A DNA stretch of 9,251 bases from CBFGRV01 sp965651265 (lineage in GTDB: Bacteria; Bacteroidota; Rhodothermia; Rhodothermales; VXPQ01). Positions 1 through 6,267 of the stretch are shown piece by piece (position 1 is the first letter of the stretch; the number at the start of each line of letters is the position of its first letter). Where the stretch lies: positions 1 to 9,251 of the forward strand of contig CBFGRV010000098.1 in the NCBI GenBank assembly GCA_965651265.1, in the 5' to 3' direction. The translations under genes were made by a program, and so were the position numbers. The notes beneath the pieces are model-generated. The model had not been told where the DNA came from. It was given only the letters and a program-made list of their open reading frames with translations, and did no database searches.

Positions 1-1
1 G

Positions 2-1105
2 GACGTGGCATCAGACGAGGCATCGCGACGGGAGATCGGCGAGTTGGTCGCCCGGCGACAGGTCGAGGAGCCGGGGGCCGAAGGAATCGACTTCCCGAGC
101 TTCCTGTACTGGCAGAATAAGGTGAAGCAGGAGGCCTACGCCTTCGACGCGCAGGTGATGCGGGCGTATCTCCCGTACCGCCGGGTGCGGGACGGCATCC
201 TCGCCGCATTCGCACAGATGTTCGCGCTCGAGTTCCGCCCGGCCCCGGAGACACCCGTGTGGTCCCCGGCCGTCGAGCCCTACGAGGTGTGGGAGGATGG
301 CGCGCTCGTGGGCCGGTTCTACCTCGACATGCACCCGCGCGAGGGGAAGTTCGGCCACTTCGCCGCGTTCGATCTTCGTTTAGGCGGCGGCGCGCTGCCG
401 GAGGTTGCGCTCGTCTGCAACTTCCCCGGAGGGGTCGAAGGAGATCCGGGGCTCCTCGAGCCGGGCGCGATGACGACGTTCTTCCACGAATTCGGCCACC
501 TTGTCCATTCCCTTCTCCACGGGCAATCCGCCCTCGTCGGCGGGATCGAAGGGGACTTCATCGAGGCACCCTCACAGTTGCTGGAGGAGTGGGCGCAGGA
601 CCCGGGTGTGCTGCGGAGCTTCGCGCGGCACTACGAGACGGGCGAGCCGATCCCGGAAGAGTTGATCGCGGCATACCGCCACGCCGACGGCTTCGGGCGC
701 GCTTTTTTCGCCACGACTTCCAATCTCTGGCCGGCGGTCCTCTCCATCGAGCTCTTCGAGACGCCCCCCGAGCAAGATCCGACGGCAGCTATCGAGGCCC
801 GGGTCACGGCGGCTCACCTCCCGTTTGAGGCGCCGGAGGGGTTCCTGGTGTCGGCATCGCTTCCTCACCTTTTCCCCTACTCGTCGAACTACTACACCTA
901 CCTGTGGTCGGCCGTGATCGCGCGTGACCTCCTCACGGGGTTCGACCGCGACGACCTCCTCGACCCCGCCGTGGGCCGCCGCTACCGCGACGTGGTCCTC
1001 GCCCCGTCGGGCACGGCCCCGAGTGCCGTTCTCGTCGAGCGGTTTCTCGGCCGCCCCTTCAACGCGGACGCCTGGCGCGCCTGGCTGGAAGGCGATGACC
1101 GTTGA
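2..1105 (+). CDS. M3-family zinc metallopeptidase (oligopeptidase), C-terminal part, truncated by the window edge
   Basis: The reading frame is open to the left edge, so the true start lies outside the window; a GTG at position 5 is merely the first in-frame start-like codon. Residues are counted from that GTG. The zinc site is explicit: HEFGH at 161-165 supplies two His ligands and the catalytic Glu162. The downstream block DFIEAPSQLLEEW holds Glu187, the expected third ligand of thimet-oligopeptidase/Dcp-type enzymes. The block GRFYLDMHPREGKFGH (103-118) is also characteristic of this family. Near the C-terminus, His288 and Tyr292/296/297/299 in a SSNYYTYLWS context match the substrate-binding His/Tyr loop. 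Family members are usually about 650-700 residues, so a little over half the protein is here. It should hydrolyse short peptides; because the N-terminus is missing, cytoplasmic or exported location cannot be decided. The end is intact, with TGA at 1103-1105. Confidence 0.93.
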   Translation, partial: DVASDEASRREIGELVARRQVEEPGAEGIDFPSFLYWQNKVKQEAYAFDAQVMRAYLPYRRVRDGILAAFAQMFALEFRPAPETPVWSPAVEPYEVWEDGALVGRFYLDMHPREGKFGHFAAFDLRLGGGALPEVALVCNFPGGVEGDPGLLEPGAMTTFFHEFGHLVHSLLHGQSALVGGIEGDFIEAPSQLLEEWAQDPGVLRSFARHYETGEPIPEELIAAYRHADGFGRAFFATTSNLWPAVLSIELFETPPEQDPTAAIEARVTAAHLPFEAPEGFLVSASLPHLFPYSSNYYTYLWSAVIARDLLTGFDRDDLLDPAVGRRYRDVVLAPSGTAPSAVLVERFLGRPFNADAWRAWLEGDDR

Positions 1106-1256
1106 GCGGCTGGAGACGCTGCTCGATGAACTCATCGAGCGGAATCCCGAGCCGGACCTGTACCTGACGGGAGCCGTAAACCAGATTTCCGCTGGTGCTG
1201 TCCCATTCAAGGTGGTTCCCAGAATCCTCCGAGCGGTGGCGGACAGCCGGAAGTGA
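1095..1256 (+). CDS. Small ORF of 53 aa overlapping the end of the M3 peptidase gene, unknown function
   Basis: An ATG at 1095 opens a frame that overlaps the last 11 bases of the peptidase gene and runs to TGA at 1254-1256. I do not recognise the product. It starts MTVERLETLLDELIERNPEP, an acidic amphipathic stretch likely to be helical, and ends with the basic PRILRAVADSRK. The first 24 or so codons favour G or C at the third position as the neighbours do (ACC, GAG, CGG, CTG, CTC, ATC); the later codons do so less clearly (GTA, ATT, GCT, GGT, AGA). A GGAAGG lies only 2 bases before the ATG, too close for an ideal ribosome binding site, though translation could be coupled to the peptidase stop. 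It may be a real small coupled protein, the remains of a longer gene, or chance. A 20-bp palindrome falls inside it. Confidence 0.35.
   Translation: MTVERLETLLDELIERNPEPDLYLTGAVNQISAGAVPFKVVPRILRAVADSRK
1121..1140. repeat. 20-bp palindrome (9-bp perfect arms, 2-base centre)
   Basis: GCTCGATGA (1121-1129) and TCATCGAGC (1132-1140) are perfect reverse complements around the centre AC. The dyad sits 16 bases after the peptidase stop and inside the 53-codon ORF. In RNA it could fold into an 8-bp stem with a 4-base loop. No T-run follows, so it is not a classical rho-independent terminator. It could be a transcript-end hairpin, an operator, or a by-product of codons for LLDELIE. Confidence 0.5.
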
Positions 1257-1678
1257 TGATGGAGGCAGTCGGATGATGCCAAGATCACGGACACCCGAAG
1301 CGGATACCCGCGTGCGAAAGGAACACACCGTAGTAAACGGGTGGGCTGACTCCGCACGTCCATTCAGCAGCGCACCCTTTCCTGTAGACTGAACCGTCCG
1401 GAGCGGAGGCCATCCACCTGGAGCATAGCTGAGGTCATTGCCGGCTGCTGCTTTTTCGGGGCACCCGGCACAGATCTTGCGCCAGGAGCACGCGGAACAC
1501 TGGAGGCCATTAAAGCACCAGCGTCGCCCGTGCAGCGCCACGATCACGTGCGTCGAGACGGTGTCGAGTCCGTTGACCGGAACGATCGTGTCCCTGTGCG
1601 GCACCCTCGCGGAAAGCCTTGCCGCCCGTGAGATCACACCATCCTCCGCGCCGTGCTCGATCTTCCACCAATAGAATC
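1257..1678. other. 422-bp gene-poor region
   Basis: I see no supportable gene here. Open frames exist on both strands (for example 1438-1674 on + and 1059-1637 on -), but their products are rich in Ser, Arg, Cys and Pro, match no family I know, and lack the G/C third-position pattern of real genes nearby. The first part, about 1165-1400, looks lower in GC than the flanking genes. Short inverted repeats occur (GCTGTCC 1197-1203 with GGACAGC 1241-1247; CGTGCG 1311-1316 with CGCACG 1353-1358; TGCCGG 1439-1444 with CCGGCA 1465-1470), but their loops are long and such pairs are expected by chance in GC-rich DNA. The promoter of the lipoprotein gene presumably lies here; none was clear. Confidence 0.6.
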
Positions 1679-2347
1679 ATGTTGAAGAAGCAAGATCATC
1701 CCCTCGCCGCACGAGGGCTGCTCGTCGTCGCTGTCATCATCCTGCAGGGTTGCACGTCGCTCGGCACGCTGCACACGCCCGAAGTACTCGAGCCCGGCCA
1801 GGTCATCATGGCGGCGGGCGCGACGGCCAGCTCCGCTCCCGCCGTGGAGGTCGAAACGGCCGAGGGCAACCTTCGAGAACGAGACCTGCCCTTCTCGTAC
1901 ATCGATGCCCTGGTGCGCGTCGGGGTCCATCCCCGCGCGGAAGTCGGGCTTCGCCTGTCCGGATTCGGCACCGGCCTCGGTCTGGAGGGGAAGATGCGGC
2001 TATCGGATTCCCCGCTGCTCGTTGCGGGCGTAGCCGGCGCCAACATCGGATTTGGAAGCGTCTGCCTGTTTCGTTGTGCGGACCATTATTCGAGCGCGAT
2101 GTATGCCGGACTCGTGGCCGGCACAAAGAACGTGTACGCAGGCGTCAAGCTTACCGACTACCTCTACCGGAAGCGGGAGTCGGAGGATGGCGATCTGATC
2201 GAGCGATACCGCAAGCTGCTACCTTCGACGAGTCTGGGCCTGACGGGGCGACTCGGCAGGTGGGGGCTCGTGGTCGAGGGCAACACGTATTTCATTCCGG
2301 ATCCCGTGATGGTGGTCACCGGCGGCCTGTTGATCTATATTAAGTAG
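1679..2347 (+). CDS. Predicted lipoprotein of unknown function (222 aa), possibly beta-rich
   Basis: I chose the ATG at 1679 over the upstream in-frame GTG at 1619 because it places a textbook lipoprotein signal at the N-terminus: MLKK, a hydrophobic run GLLVVAVIILQ, and the lipobox LQGC with the acylated Cys at residue 25. The upstream start would add 20 basic, proline-rich residues before it. The mature part (about 198 residues) has short alternating hydrophobic/polar segments rich in Gly, such as AEVGLRLSGFGTGLGLEGKMRL, MYAGLVAGTKNVYAGVKL and TSLGLTGRLGRWGLVVEGNTYF. These resemble beta-strands of small outer-membrane or beta-sandwich proteins. Two cysteines lie close together in SVCLFRCAD. 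I recognise no named family. It should be anchored by lipid to the inner or outer membrane. No good Shine-Dalgarno precedes the start. It stands alone, with long gaps on both sides. Confidence 0.72.
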   Translation: MLKKQDHPLAARGLLVVAVIILQGCTSLGTLHTPEVLEPGQVIMAAGATASSAPAVEVETAEGNLRERDLPFSYIDALVRVGVHPRAEVGLRLSGFGTGLGLEGKMRLSDSPLLVAGVAGANIGFGSVCLFRCADHYSSAMYAGLVAGTKNVYAGVKLTDYLYRKRESEDGDLIERYRKLLPSTSLGLTGRLGRWGLVVEGNTYFIPDPVMVVTGGLLIYIK

Positions 2348-2374
2348 CTCGTCCAACCCACGCAGACCGCGTAG

Positions 2375-2557
2375 GCCGCGCGCGGAAAGAGGAAGTCTCG
2401 TTCTCCGGCTGAGTATCATCGCCTCCTCCTGTGCCTCGCACTCGGACTTCACGCCGGTGCGACCGATTCCCCCGCCGCGGCGCAGACCGGCCATCCGACG
2501 AGTTTCTCCAGGGCGCTGCAAGAGGCACGGGGGCGCAGTCAGTGTTATCTTTGAAGG
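2375..2557 (+). other. Possible start-less signal-peptide remnant
   Basis: One frame, from just after a stop at 2372-2374 to the TGA at 2555-2557, reads as an Arg/Lys-rich head (RKRKSRSPAEYHR), a hydrophobic core LLLCLALGLHAGA, and then SPAAAQTGHPTSF, with a plausible AAA-Q cleavage site. That is the layout of an exported-protein leader. The frame has no ATG, GTG or TTG and ends after about 60 codons, so it cannot be an ordinary gene. It may be the decayed 5' end of a lost exported protein, or chance in GC-rich DNA. Confidence 0.18.
2546..2553 (+). promoter_or_regulatory. TATCTTTG, resembling the TAnnTTTG -7 element
   Basis: The octamer fits the TAnnTTTG promoter consensus known from Bacteroidota, and the start codon of the OsmC-family gene lies 61 bases further on. 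I see no TTTG-like -33 element at the proper distance upstream, so support is weak. If active, it would give the OsmC gene its own leader containing the hairpin at 2560-2578. Confidence 0.25.
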
Positions 2558-2559
2558 TA

Positions 2560-2578
2560 GTGGCCGCCCCTCGGCCGC
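2560..2578 (+). other. 7-bp hairpin in the OsmC-gene leader
   Basis: GTGGCCG (2560-2566) pairs with CGGCCGC (2572-2578), including one G-T wobble, around a 5-base loop CCCCT. No T-run follows. It lies 36 bases before the OsmC start, so it could be a leader structure or a regulator site; chance is possible in GC-rich DNA. Confidence 0.3.
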
Positions 2579-2601
2579 TGAAGGTTGCCCGGAAACGCCA
2601 T

Positions 2602-2606
2602 AGAGG
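2602..2606 (+). promoter_or_regulatory. Ribosome binding site AGAGG for the OsmC-family gene
   Basis: AGAGG with a 7-base spacer to the ATG at 2614 supports this start. It is one of only two convincing Shine-Dalgarno sequences in the window. Confidence 0.6.
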
Positions 2607-2613
2607 TACGTAA

Positions 2614-3090
2614 ATGGCTGAATACAAGGCCGTCGTCGCATGGAGCCGCAACGGCGCGACGTTCACGGACAATCGCTACAGCCGCGGCCATCGCTGGATG
2701 TTCGATGGCGGCATCGAGGTCCCGGCATCGGCGTCCCCGCACGTGGTGCCTCCACCTCGGTCCGTCGAAGCCGCGGTCGATCCGGAGGAGGCTTTCGTCG
2801 CGAGCCTGTCGAGCTGCCACATGCTGTGGTTCCTGTCCATCGCCGCGAAGCGCGGGTACGTCGTCGAGAGCTACCGCGACGATGCCGTCGGCGTGATGGA
2901 GAGGGATGCATCCGGCAAGCTCGCGTTTTCGCGCGTGACGCTTCGCCCGGACGTGCGATACGATGGCGACCGGAAACCGACGCAGGAGGAGGAGCTCGCG
3001 ATGCACCACGAAGCGCACGAGGAATGCTTCATCGCGCGGTCGGTGAAGTGCGACGTCATCTGCGAACACGTCGTCCCATCCGTTAGATGA
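2614..3090 (+). CDS. OsmC/Ohr-family protein (thiol-dependent peroxidase type, 158 aa)
   Basis: Length and layout fit the OsmC/Ohr family: an N-terminal beta part, then the central helix DPEEAFVASLSSCHMLWFL (56-74) with Cys68, and later HHEAHEECFIARSV with Cys138. These are the two redox cysteines expected in the family, where the first attacks a hydroperoxide and the second resolves the disulphide. Family members are cytoplasmic dimers that reduce organic hydroperoxides with dihydrolipoyl or other thiol donors. The exact branch (Ohr, OsmC or the YhfA-like group) is not clear. Two further cysteines, Cys146 and Cys150 (SVKCDVICEH), sit near the C-terminus where they are not part of the standard active site. 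The start is fixed by the AGAGG before it. The gene appears monocistronic, with a 266-bp gap before it and nearly 290 bp after it. No regulator is adjacent. Confidence 0.9.
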   Translation: MAEYKAVVAWSRNGATFTDNRYSRGHRWMFDGGIEVPASASPHVVPPPRSVEAAVDPEEAFVASLSSCHMLWFLSIAAKRGYVVESYRDDAVGVMERDASGKLAFSRVTLRPDVRYDGDRKPTQEEELAMHHEAHEECFIARSVKCDVICEHVVPSVR

Positions 3091-3126
3091 CCCGACTCTC
3101 GTCCGATGCTATTCGGCTAGGGCAAT

Positions 3127-3174
3127 AACCTGAACAGGTAGGTACGCGCGAACCTGAACAGGAAGGTGCGCGCG
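3127..3174. repeat. Two-copy 24-bp tandem repeat, each with a CCTG-AA-CAGG dyad
   Basis: Copy 1 (3127-3150) and copy 2 (3151-3174) abut exactly and match at 22 of 24 positions; they differ at 3139/3163 (t/a) and 3144/3168 (a/g). Each begins AACCTGAACAGG and ends CGCGCG. Copy 1 contains the perfect dyad ACCTG-AA-CAGGT (3128-3139), which copy 2 shortens to CCTG-AA-CAGG. The pair lies in the 288-bp gap between the OsmC gene and the start of the large cluster. Paired dyads one helical-turn multiple apart (24 bp, a little over two turns) suggest tandem operator sites, but a simple tandem duplication would look the same. Confidence 0.75.
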
Positions 3175-3271
3175 TTCTTCATGTCCGTCGAATTTGACGT
3201 CTGGATGTAGGCTCCCATCGGAGGGTCTACCGTAAACCGGTTCACGACACCTCCGTCGGGCACGTGTCCCC

Positions 3272-3299
3272 TTTCGCCGTATCGTTGCTGTCGTATCTT
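3272..3299 (+). promoter_or_regulatory. Weak candidate promoter for the cupredoxin-propeller cluster
   Basis: TTTCG (3272-3276) and TATCTT (3294-3299) are 17 bases apart, loosely like the Bacteroidota -33/-7 pair. TATCTT is also found before the OsmC gene. Transcription from here would begin near 3305, too close to the TTG at 3313 for it to have a normal leader, which agrees with choosing the ATG start further down. The match is imperfect. Confidence 0.2.
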
Positions 3300-3378
3300 C
3301 CCACATCCCGGATTGGCGCAAGCGGTTCGTATTTACCTTACCCTCCGGCGAAATCAGTTCTCAATGCTGATGTGGCTT

Positions 3379-6267
3379 ATGGATTTTCGAGAACGTGCTT
3401 CTTCGCTAACCCTACTGGTCTTGTGCGCGCTCGTCGCCACTTGCCCGGCCGTCGCGCAGTCGTCGGAGGATGTGGAGGTCGACCGCGAGTACGTGCTGAA
3501 GGCGTGGATCACCGGCTACGTAGGTGAGGGCGGCGATATCGACGGCGTGCGGAATCCCGTCCTGAAGGCGGTCGAGGGGGAGGTGGTTCGGATCACGATC
3601 GTGAACGCCGAGCCGCTCGTCCACGATCTGAAGCTGGAGGCACTCGGCGTGAAGACCCCCGAGGTGCTCGAGGTGGGTGAGCAGGCGAGCGTCACGTTCA
3701 CGGCAGAGGCGAGCGAGACCTATTTCTGCACGATTCCAGGGCACCGCGCCTCAGGTATGGAAGGGCGCTTCGAGGTGTTCGAGGATGAAATCAGGGCTCC
3801 GGTGGCCGTGTCGCCGATGAAGAACGGCGCGCCGCTGAACCTCGATTTCGAGACGGGCACGCTCGAGCACTGGACGGCGACGGGCGACGCATTCGACGAT
3901 CAGCCCACGGAAGGCGATATGTTTGCGGCGCGCAGTGTGCCCGCGCTCGCGGAGCGCGAAGAGGACGCGCGAAGCGGCCACAACGGCACGTACTGGGCCA
4001 GCTCGCTCACGGCGCACGGCCCGAGCGGGGAAGGCACGCTGACGTCGGTTTCGTTCGAAGTGACGCATCCCTACGCGAGCTTCCTGGTCTCGGGCGGCGC
4101 CCTCGAATCGACGCGCATCGAGCTGGTGCGGACGTCCGACGAATACGTCATCTACAAGATCAGCGGCGCCGACGATTTCGAGATGCGCCCCGTGGTCGCC
4201 GATCTGAGCTCCCACGTCGGCGACGAAATCTTCATCCGGCTCGTGGATGCGGATGCCGGCGCGTCGACGGCCGCCTACATCCGGGAAAATCCCTTCGCGC
4301 ACATCAACTTCGACCACTTCCGCTTCTACGAGACGAGGCCTTCGTTCCCCAACGAGATCTTTCCGTCGGATATCGAGACGCTGCCGGGCTGGGACGTGGT
4401 CGAGCACGCCGGACTTTCACCGAACGATGCCGCCGCCGCGATGACGGTGCCGGATGGCTTCTCGGTGGAGCTGGCCGCTTCGGAGCCGGACGTGCTGCGG
4501 CCCATCGCCATGGCGCTCGACGACCGCGGCCGCGTCTGGATTGCCGAGGCGCTGGAGTATCCGGACCGAGCGCCCGAAGGCGAGGGCACCGATCAGATTC
4601 TCATCTTCGAAGATACCGACGACGACGGCACGCTGGACAGCCGCAAAGTCTTCATCGAGGGGCTCAACCTCGTCAGCGGCATCGAGCTCGGATTCGGCGG
4701 CGTCTGGGTCGGCGCGGCGCCCTACCTCCTCTACATCCCCATCGACGAGAGCGGCGACAAGCCCGCCGGCGAACCGCAGATCATGCTCGACGGCTGGGGC
4801 TACGAGGACACGCACGAGATGCTGAATACGTTCATGTGGGGCCCGGACGGCTGGCTCTACGGGACGCACGGCGTGTTCACGCATTCGAACGTCGGGAAGC
4901 CCGGCGCGCCCGACGACGAACGAACGAAACTGAACGGCGCCGTGTGGCGCTTCCATCCGCAGCGGGAGGAGTTCGAAGTGGTGGCGCACGGAATGAGCAA
5001 TCCCTGGGGCCTCGACTGGAACGAATACGGCGATGCCTTCGCCGTGGTGTGCGTCATCCCGCACCTGCACCAGATCATTCCGGGCGCGCGGATCGAGCGG
5101 CAGGCAGGCGAGCACTTCGATCCGCACACCTACGACGATCTCAAGACCATCGGCGATCACGTACACTGGGTCGGCAACCGCGGCCCGCACGCCGGCAACC
5201 GCCGGTCCGGGTCGAAGGGGGGCGGGCATGCACACGCCGGCGGGATGATCTACCTGGGCGACACGTGGCCGTCCGAGTACCGGGGGCGACTGTTCATGAA
5301 CAACATCCACGGATTCCGTGCGAACACGGACATCCTGGAGCGGTCCGGATCGGGATACGTCGGCAAGCACGGCCCGGATTTCCTGATGGCGAACGACAGC
5401 TGGTCGCAGATGATCAACTTTCGCTACGGCCCGGACGGCTCCGTGCACGTCATCGACTGGTATGACAAGAACCAGTGCCACAGCCCGAATCCCGATCTCC
5501 ACGACAAGAGTCTCGGCCGCATCTTCAAGATCTCGCACGAGAACGACCAGCCGGTGGACGTCGACCTCCAGGCGCTCTCATCGGAGGCGCTCGTTGAGCT
5601 TCAGCTGCATCCGAACGACTGGTACGTCCGGCACGCGCGCCGCATCCTGCAGGAGCGAGGCCCCGACCCGGCGGTGCATCGAGCCCTCAGGCGCATTCTC
5701 GCCGACAATCCCGACGAGACACGCAAGCTGCGGGCGCTCTGGGCGCTGCACGTGACGCAAGGCATCGACGACGAAGAGCTCACGGCGCTGCTCCATCACG
5801 AGAGCGAATACGTTCGCCGCTGGGCCGTTCAGCTCATTGCCGAGGACGGACGGGTCAGCGACGCAGCGCTTCAGGCCTTTGCTGAAGCGGCCCGGGAGGA
5901 TGAGTCGGCTCTCGTTCGGCTTCACCTGGCGAGCGCCATGCAGCGGATCGAGCCGGAGCGGCGCTGGAGCGTTCTCGAGGGGCTGCACGGCCGCGAGGAA
6001 GATGCCGGCGATCACAACATCCCCTTGATGGCGTGGTACGCAACCGAGCCGCTGGTGTCGATCGACATGGACCGCGCCCTCGACCTGGCTCTGGCCTCGA
6101 AGCTGCCGAGAACGCTGTCGTTCACGGTGCGGCGGATTGCAGCAGAGGATTCCCAGGAGGCGCTGCGCGTACTCGCGACGCGTCTGGCCGAGGTGGATGA
6201 TCCGGAGCAGCAGCGGGTAATTCTCGAGGGGATCGAGCAGATCGTCAAGGAAGGAGAGAGTCCATGA
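3379..6267 (+). CDS. Exported cupredoxin / jelly-roll / PVC-type dehydrogenase beta-propeller / HEAT-repeat protein (962 aa)
   Basis: The frame is open from TTG 3313, with ATGs at 3364, 3370 and 3379. I chose 3379 because it gives a clean signal peptide (MDFRERASS, then LTLLVLCALVA, cleavage near AVA-Q at about residue 26); 3364 is a fair alternative. Domains in order follow. Residues 36-134 form a cupredoxin with type-1 copper ligands His82 (VHDL), Cys117, His122 and Met127 (FCTIPGHRASGMEG), the C-x4-H-x4-M spacing I associate with auracyanin-like domains. Residues about 151-318 are a jelly-roll-like region (LDFETGTLEHW to HINFDHFRFYE). Residues about 338-720 are a PVC-type membrane-bound dehydrogenase propeller (VPDGFSVELAASEPD, GGVWVGAAPYLLYI, ANDSWSQMINFRYGPDG, DWYDKNQCHSPNPD). 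Residues about 728-958 are HEAT-like helical repeats. Many relatives end in a cytochrome c domain, but no CxxCH occurs here. It probably oxidises a sugar or alcohol in the periplasm, with copper as the electron relay; substrate and cofactor are not evident. Confidence 0.88.
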   Translation: MDFRERASSLTLLVLCALVATCPAVAQSSEDVEVDREYVLKAWITGYVGEGGDIDGVRNPVLKAVEGEVVRITIVNAEPLVHDLKLEALGVKTPEVLEVGEQASVTFTAEASETYFCTIPGHRASGMEGRFEVFEDEIRAPVAVSPMKNGAPLNLDFETGTLEHWTATGDAFDDQPTEGDMFAARSVPALAEREEDARSGHNGTYWASSLTAHGPSGEGTLTSVSFEVTHPYASFLVSGGALESTRIELVRTSDEYVIYKISGADDFEMRPVVADLSSHVGDEIFIRLVDADAGASTAAYIRENPFAHINFDHFRFYETRPSFPNEIFPSDIETLPGWDVVEHAGLSPNDAAAAMTVPDGFSVELAASEPDVLRPIAMALDDRGRVWIAEALEYPDRAPEGEGTDQILIFEDTDDDGTLDSRKVFIEGLNLVSGIELGFGGVWVGAAPYLLYIPIDESGDKPAGEPQIMLDGWGYEDTHEMLNTFMWGPDGWLYGTHGVFTHSNVGKPGAPDDERTKLNGAVWRFHPQREEFEVVAHGMSNPWGLDWNEYGDAFAVVCVIPHLHQIIPGARIERQAGEHFDPHTYDDLKTIGDHVHWVGNRGPHAGNRRSGSKGGGHAHAGGMIYLGDTWPSEYRGRLFMNNIHGFRANTDILERSGSGYVGKHGPDFLMANDSWSQMINFRYGPDGSVHVIDWYDKNQCHSPNPDLHDKSLGRIFKISHENDQPVDVDLQALSSEALVELQLHPNDWYVRHARRILQERGPDPAVHRALRRILADNPDETRKLRALWALHVTQGIDDEELTALLHHESEYVRRWAVQLIAEDGRVSDAALQAFAEAAREDESALVRLHLASAMQRIEPERRWSVLEGLHGREEDAGDHNIPLMAWYATEPLVSIDMDRALDLALASKLPRTLSFTVRRIAAEDSQEALRVLATRLAEVDDPEQQRVILEGIEQIVKEGESP
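6251..6256 (+). promoter_or_regulatory. Ribosome binding site AAGGAG for the FG-GAP gene
   Basis: AAGGAG, 7 bases before the ATG at 6264, lies inside the end of the preceding gene. With the ATGA overlap it fixes this start and implies coupled translation of the two exported proteins. Confidence 0.75.

Noticed and set aside
1573..1578. TTGACC as a -35 promoter box before the lipoprotein gene
   Set aside because: No acceptable -10 sequence lies 16-18 bases downstream.
1059..1637. 192-codon - strand frame with a Cys-rich piece (CFNGLQCSACSWRKICAGC)
   Set aside because: The cysteine spacing hinted at a zinc ribbon, but the rest of the product is low-complexity Ser/Arg sequence, codon use is unlike the neighbours, and the frame runs into the + strand peptidase gene.
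1672..1677. TAGAAT as a -10 promoter box
   Set aside because: It ends one base before the lipoprotein start codon, so transcription would begin after the ATG.
2561..2580. Hairpin before the OsmC gene as a terminator
   Set aside because: The stem is short, has a wobble pair and no T-run follows; it lies in a leader, not after a gene end.
3109..3321. 70-codon - strand frame with an eight-residue repeat (RAHLPVQV/RAYLPVQV)
   Set aside because: The protein repeat is just the translation of the 24-bp DNA repeat, whose length is divisible by three. The rest has no coding character.
3313..3378. TTG start at 3313 for the large cupredoxin-propeller gene
   Set aside because: It would put 22 extra residues, including basic LRR, before the signal peptide and has no ribosome binding site; ATG 3379 gives a normal signal peptide.
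4417..5538. 373-codon open frame on the - strand opposite the propeller domain
   Set aside because: It lies wholly opposite strongly recognised domain sequence on the + strand, and its product is Val/Arg/Asp-rich with no recognisable motif.
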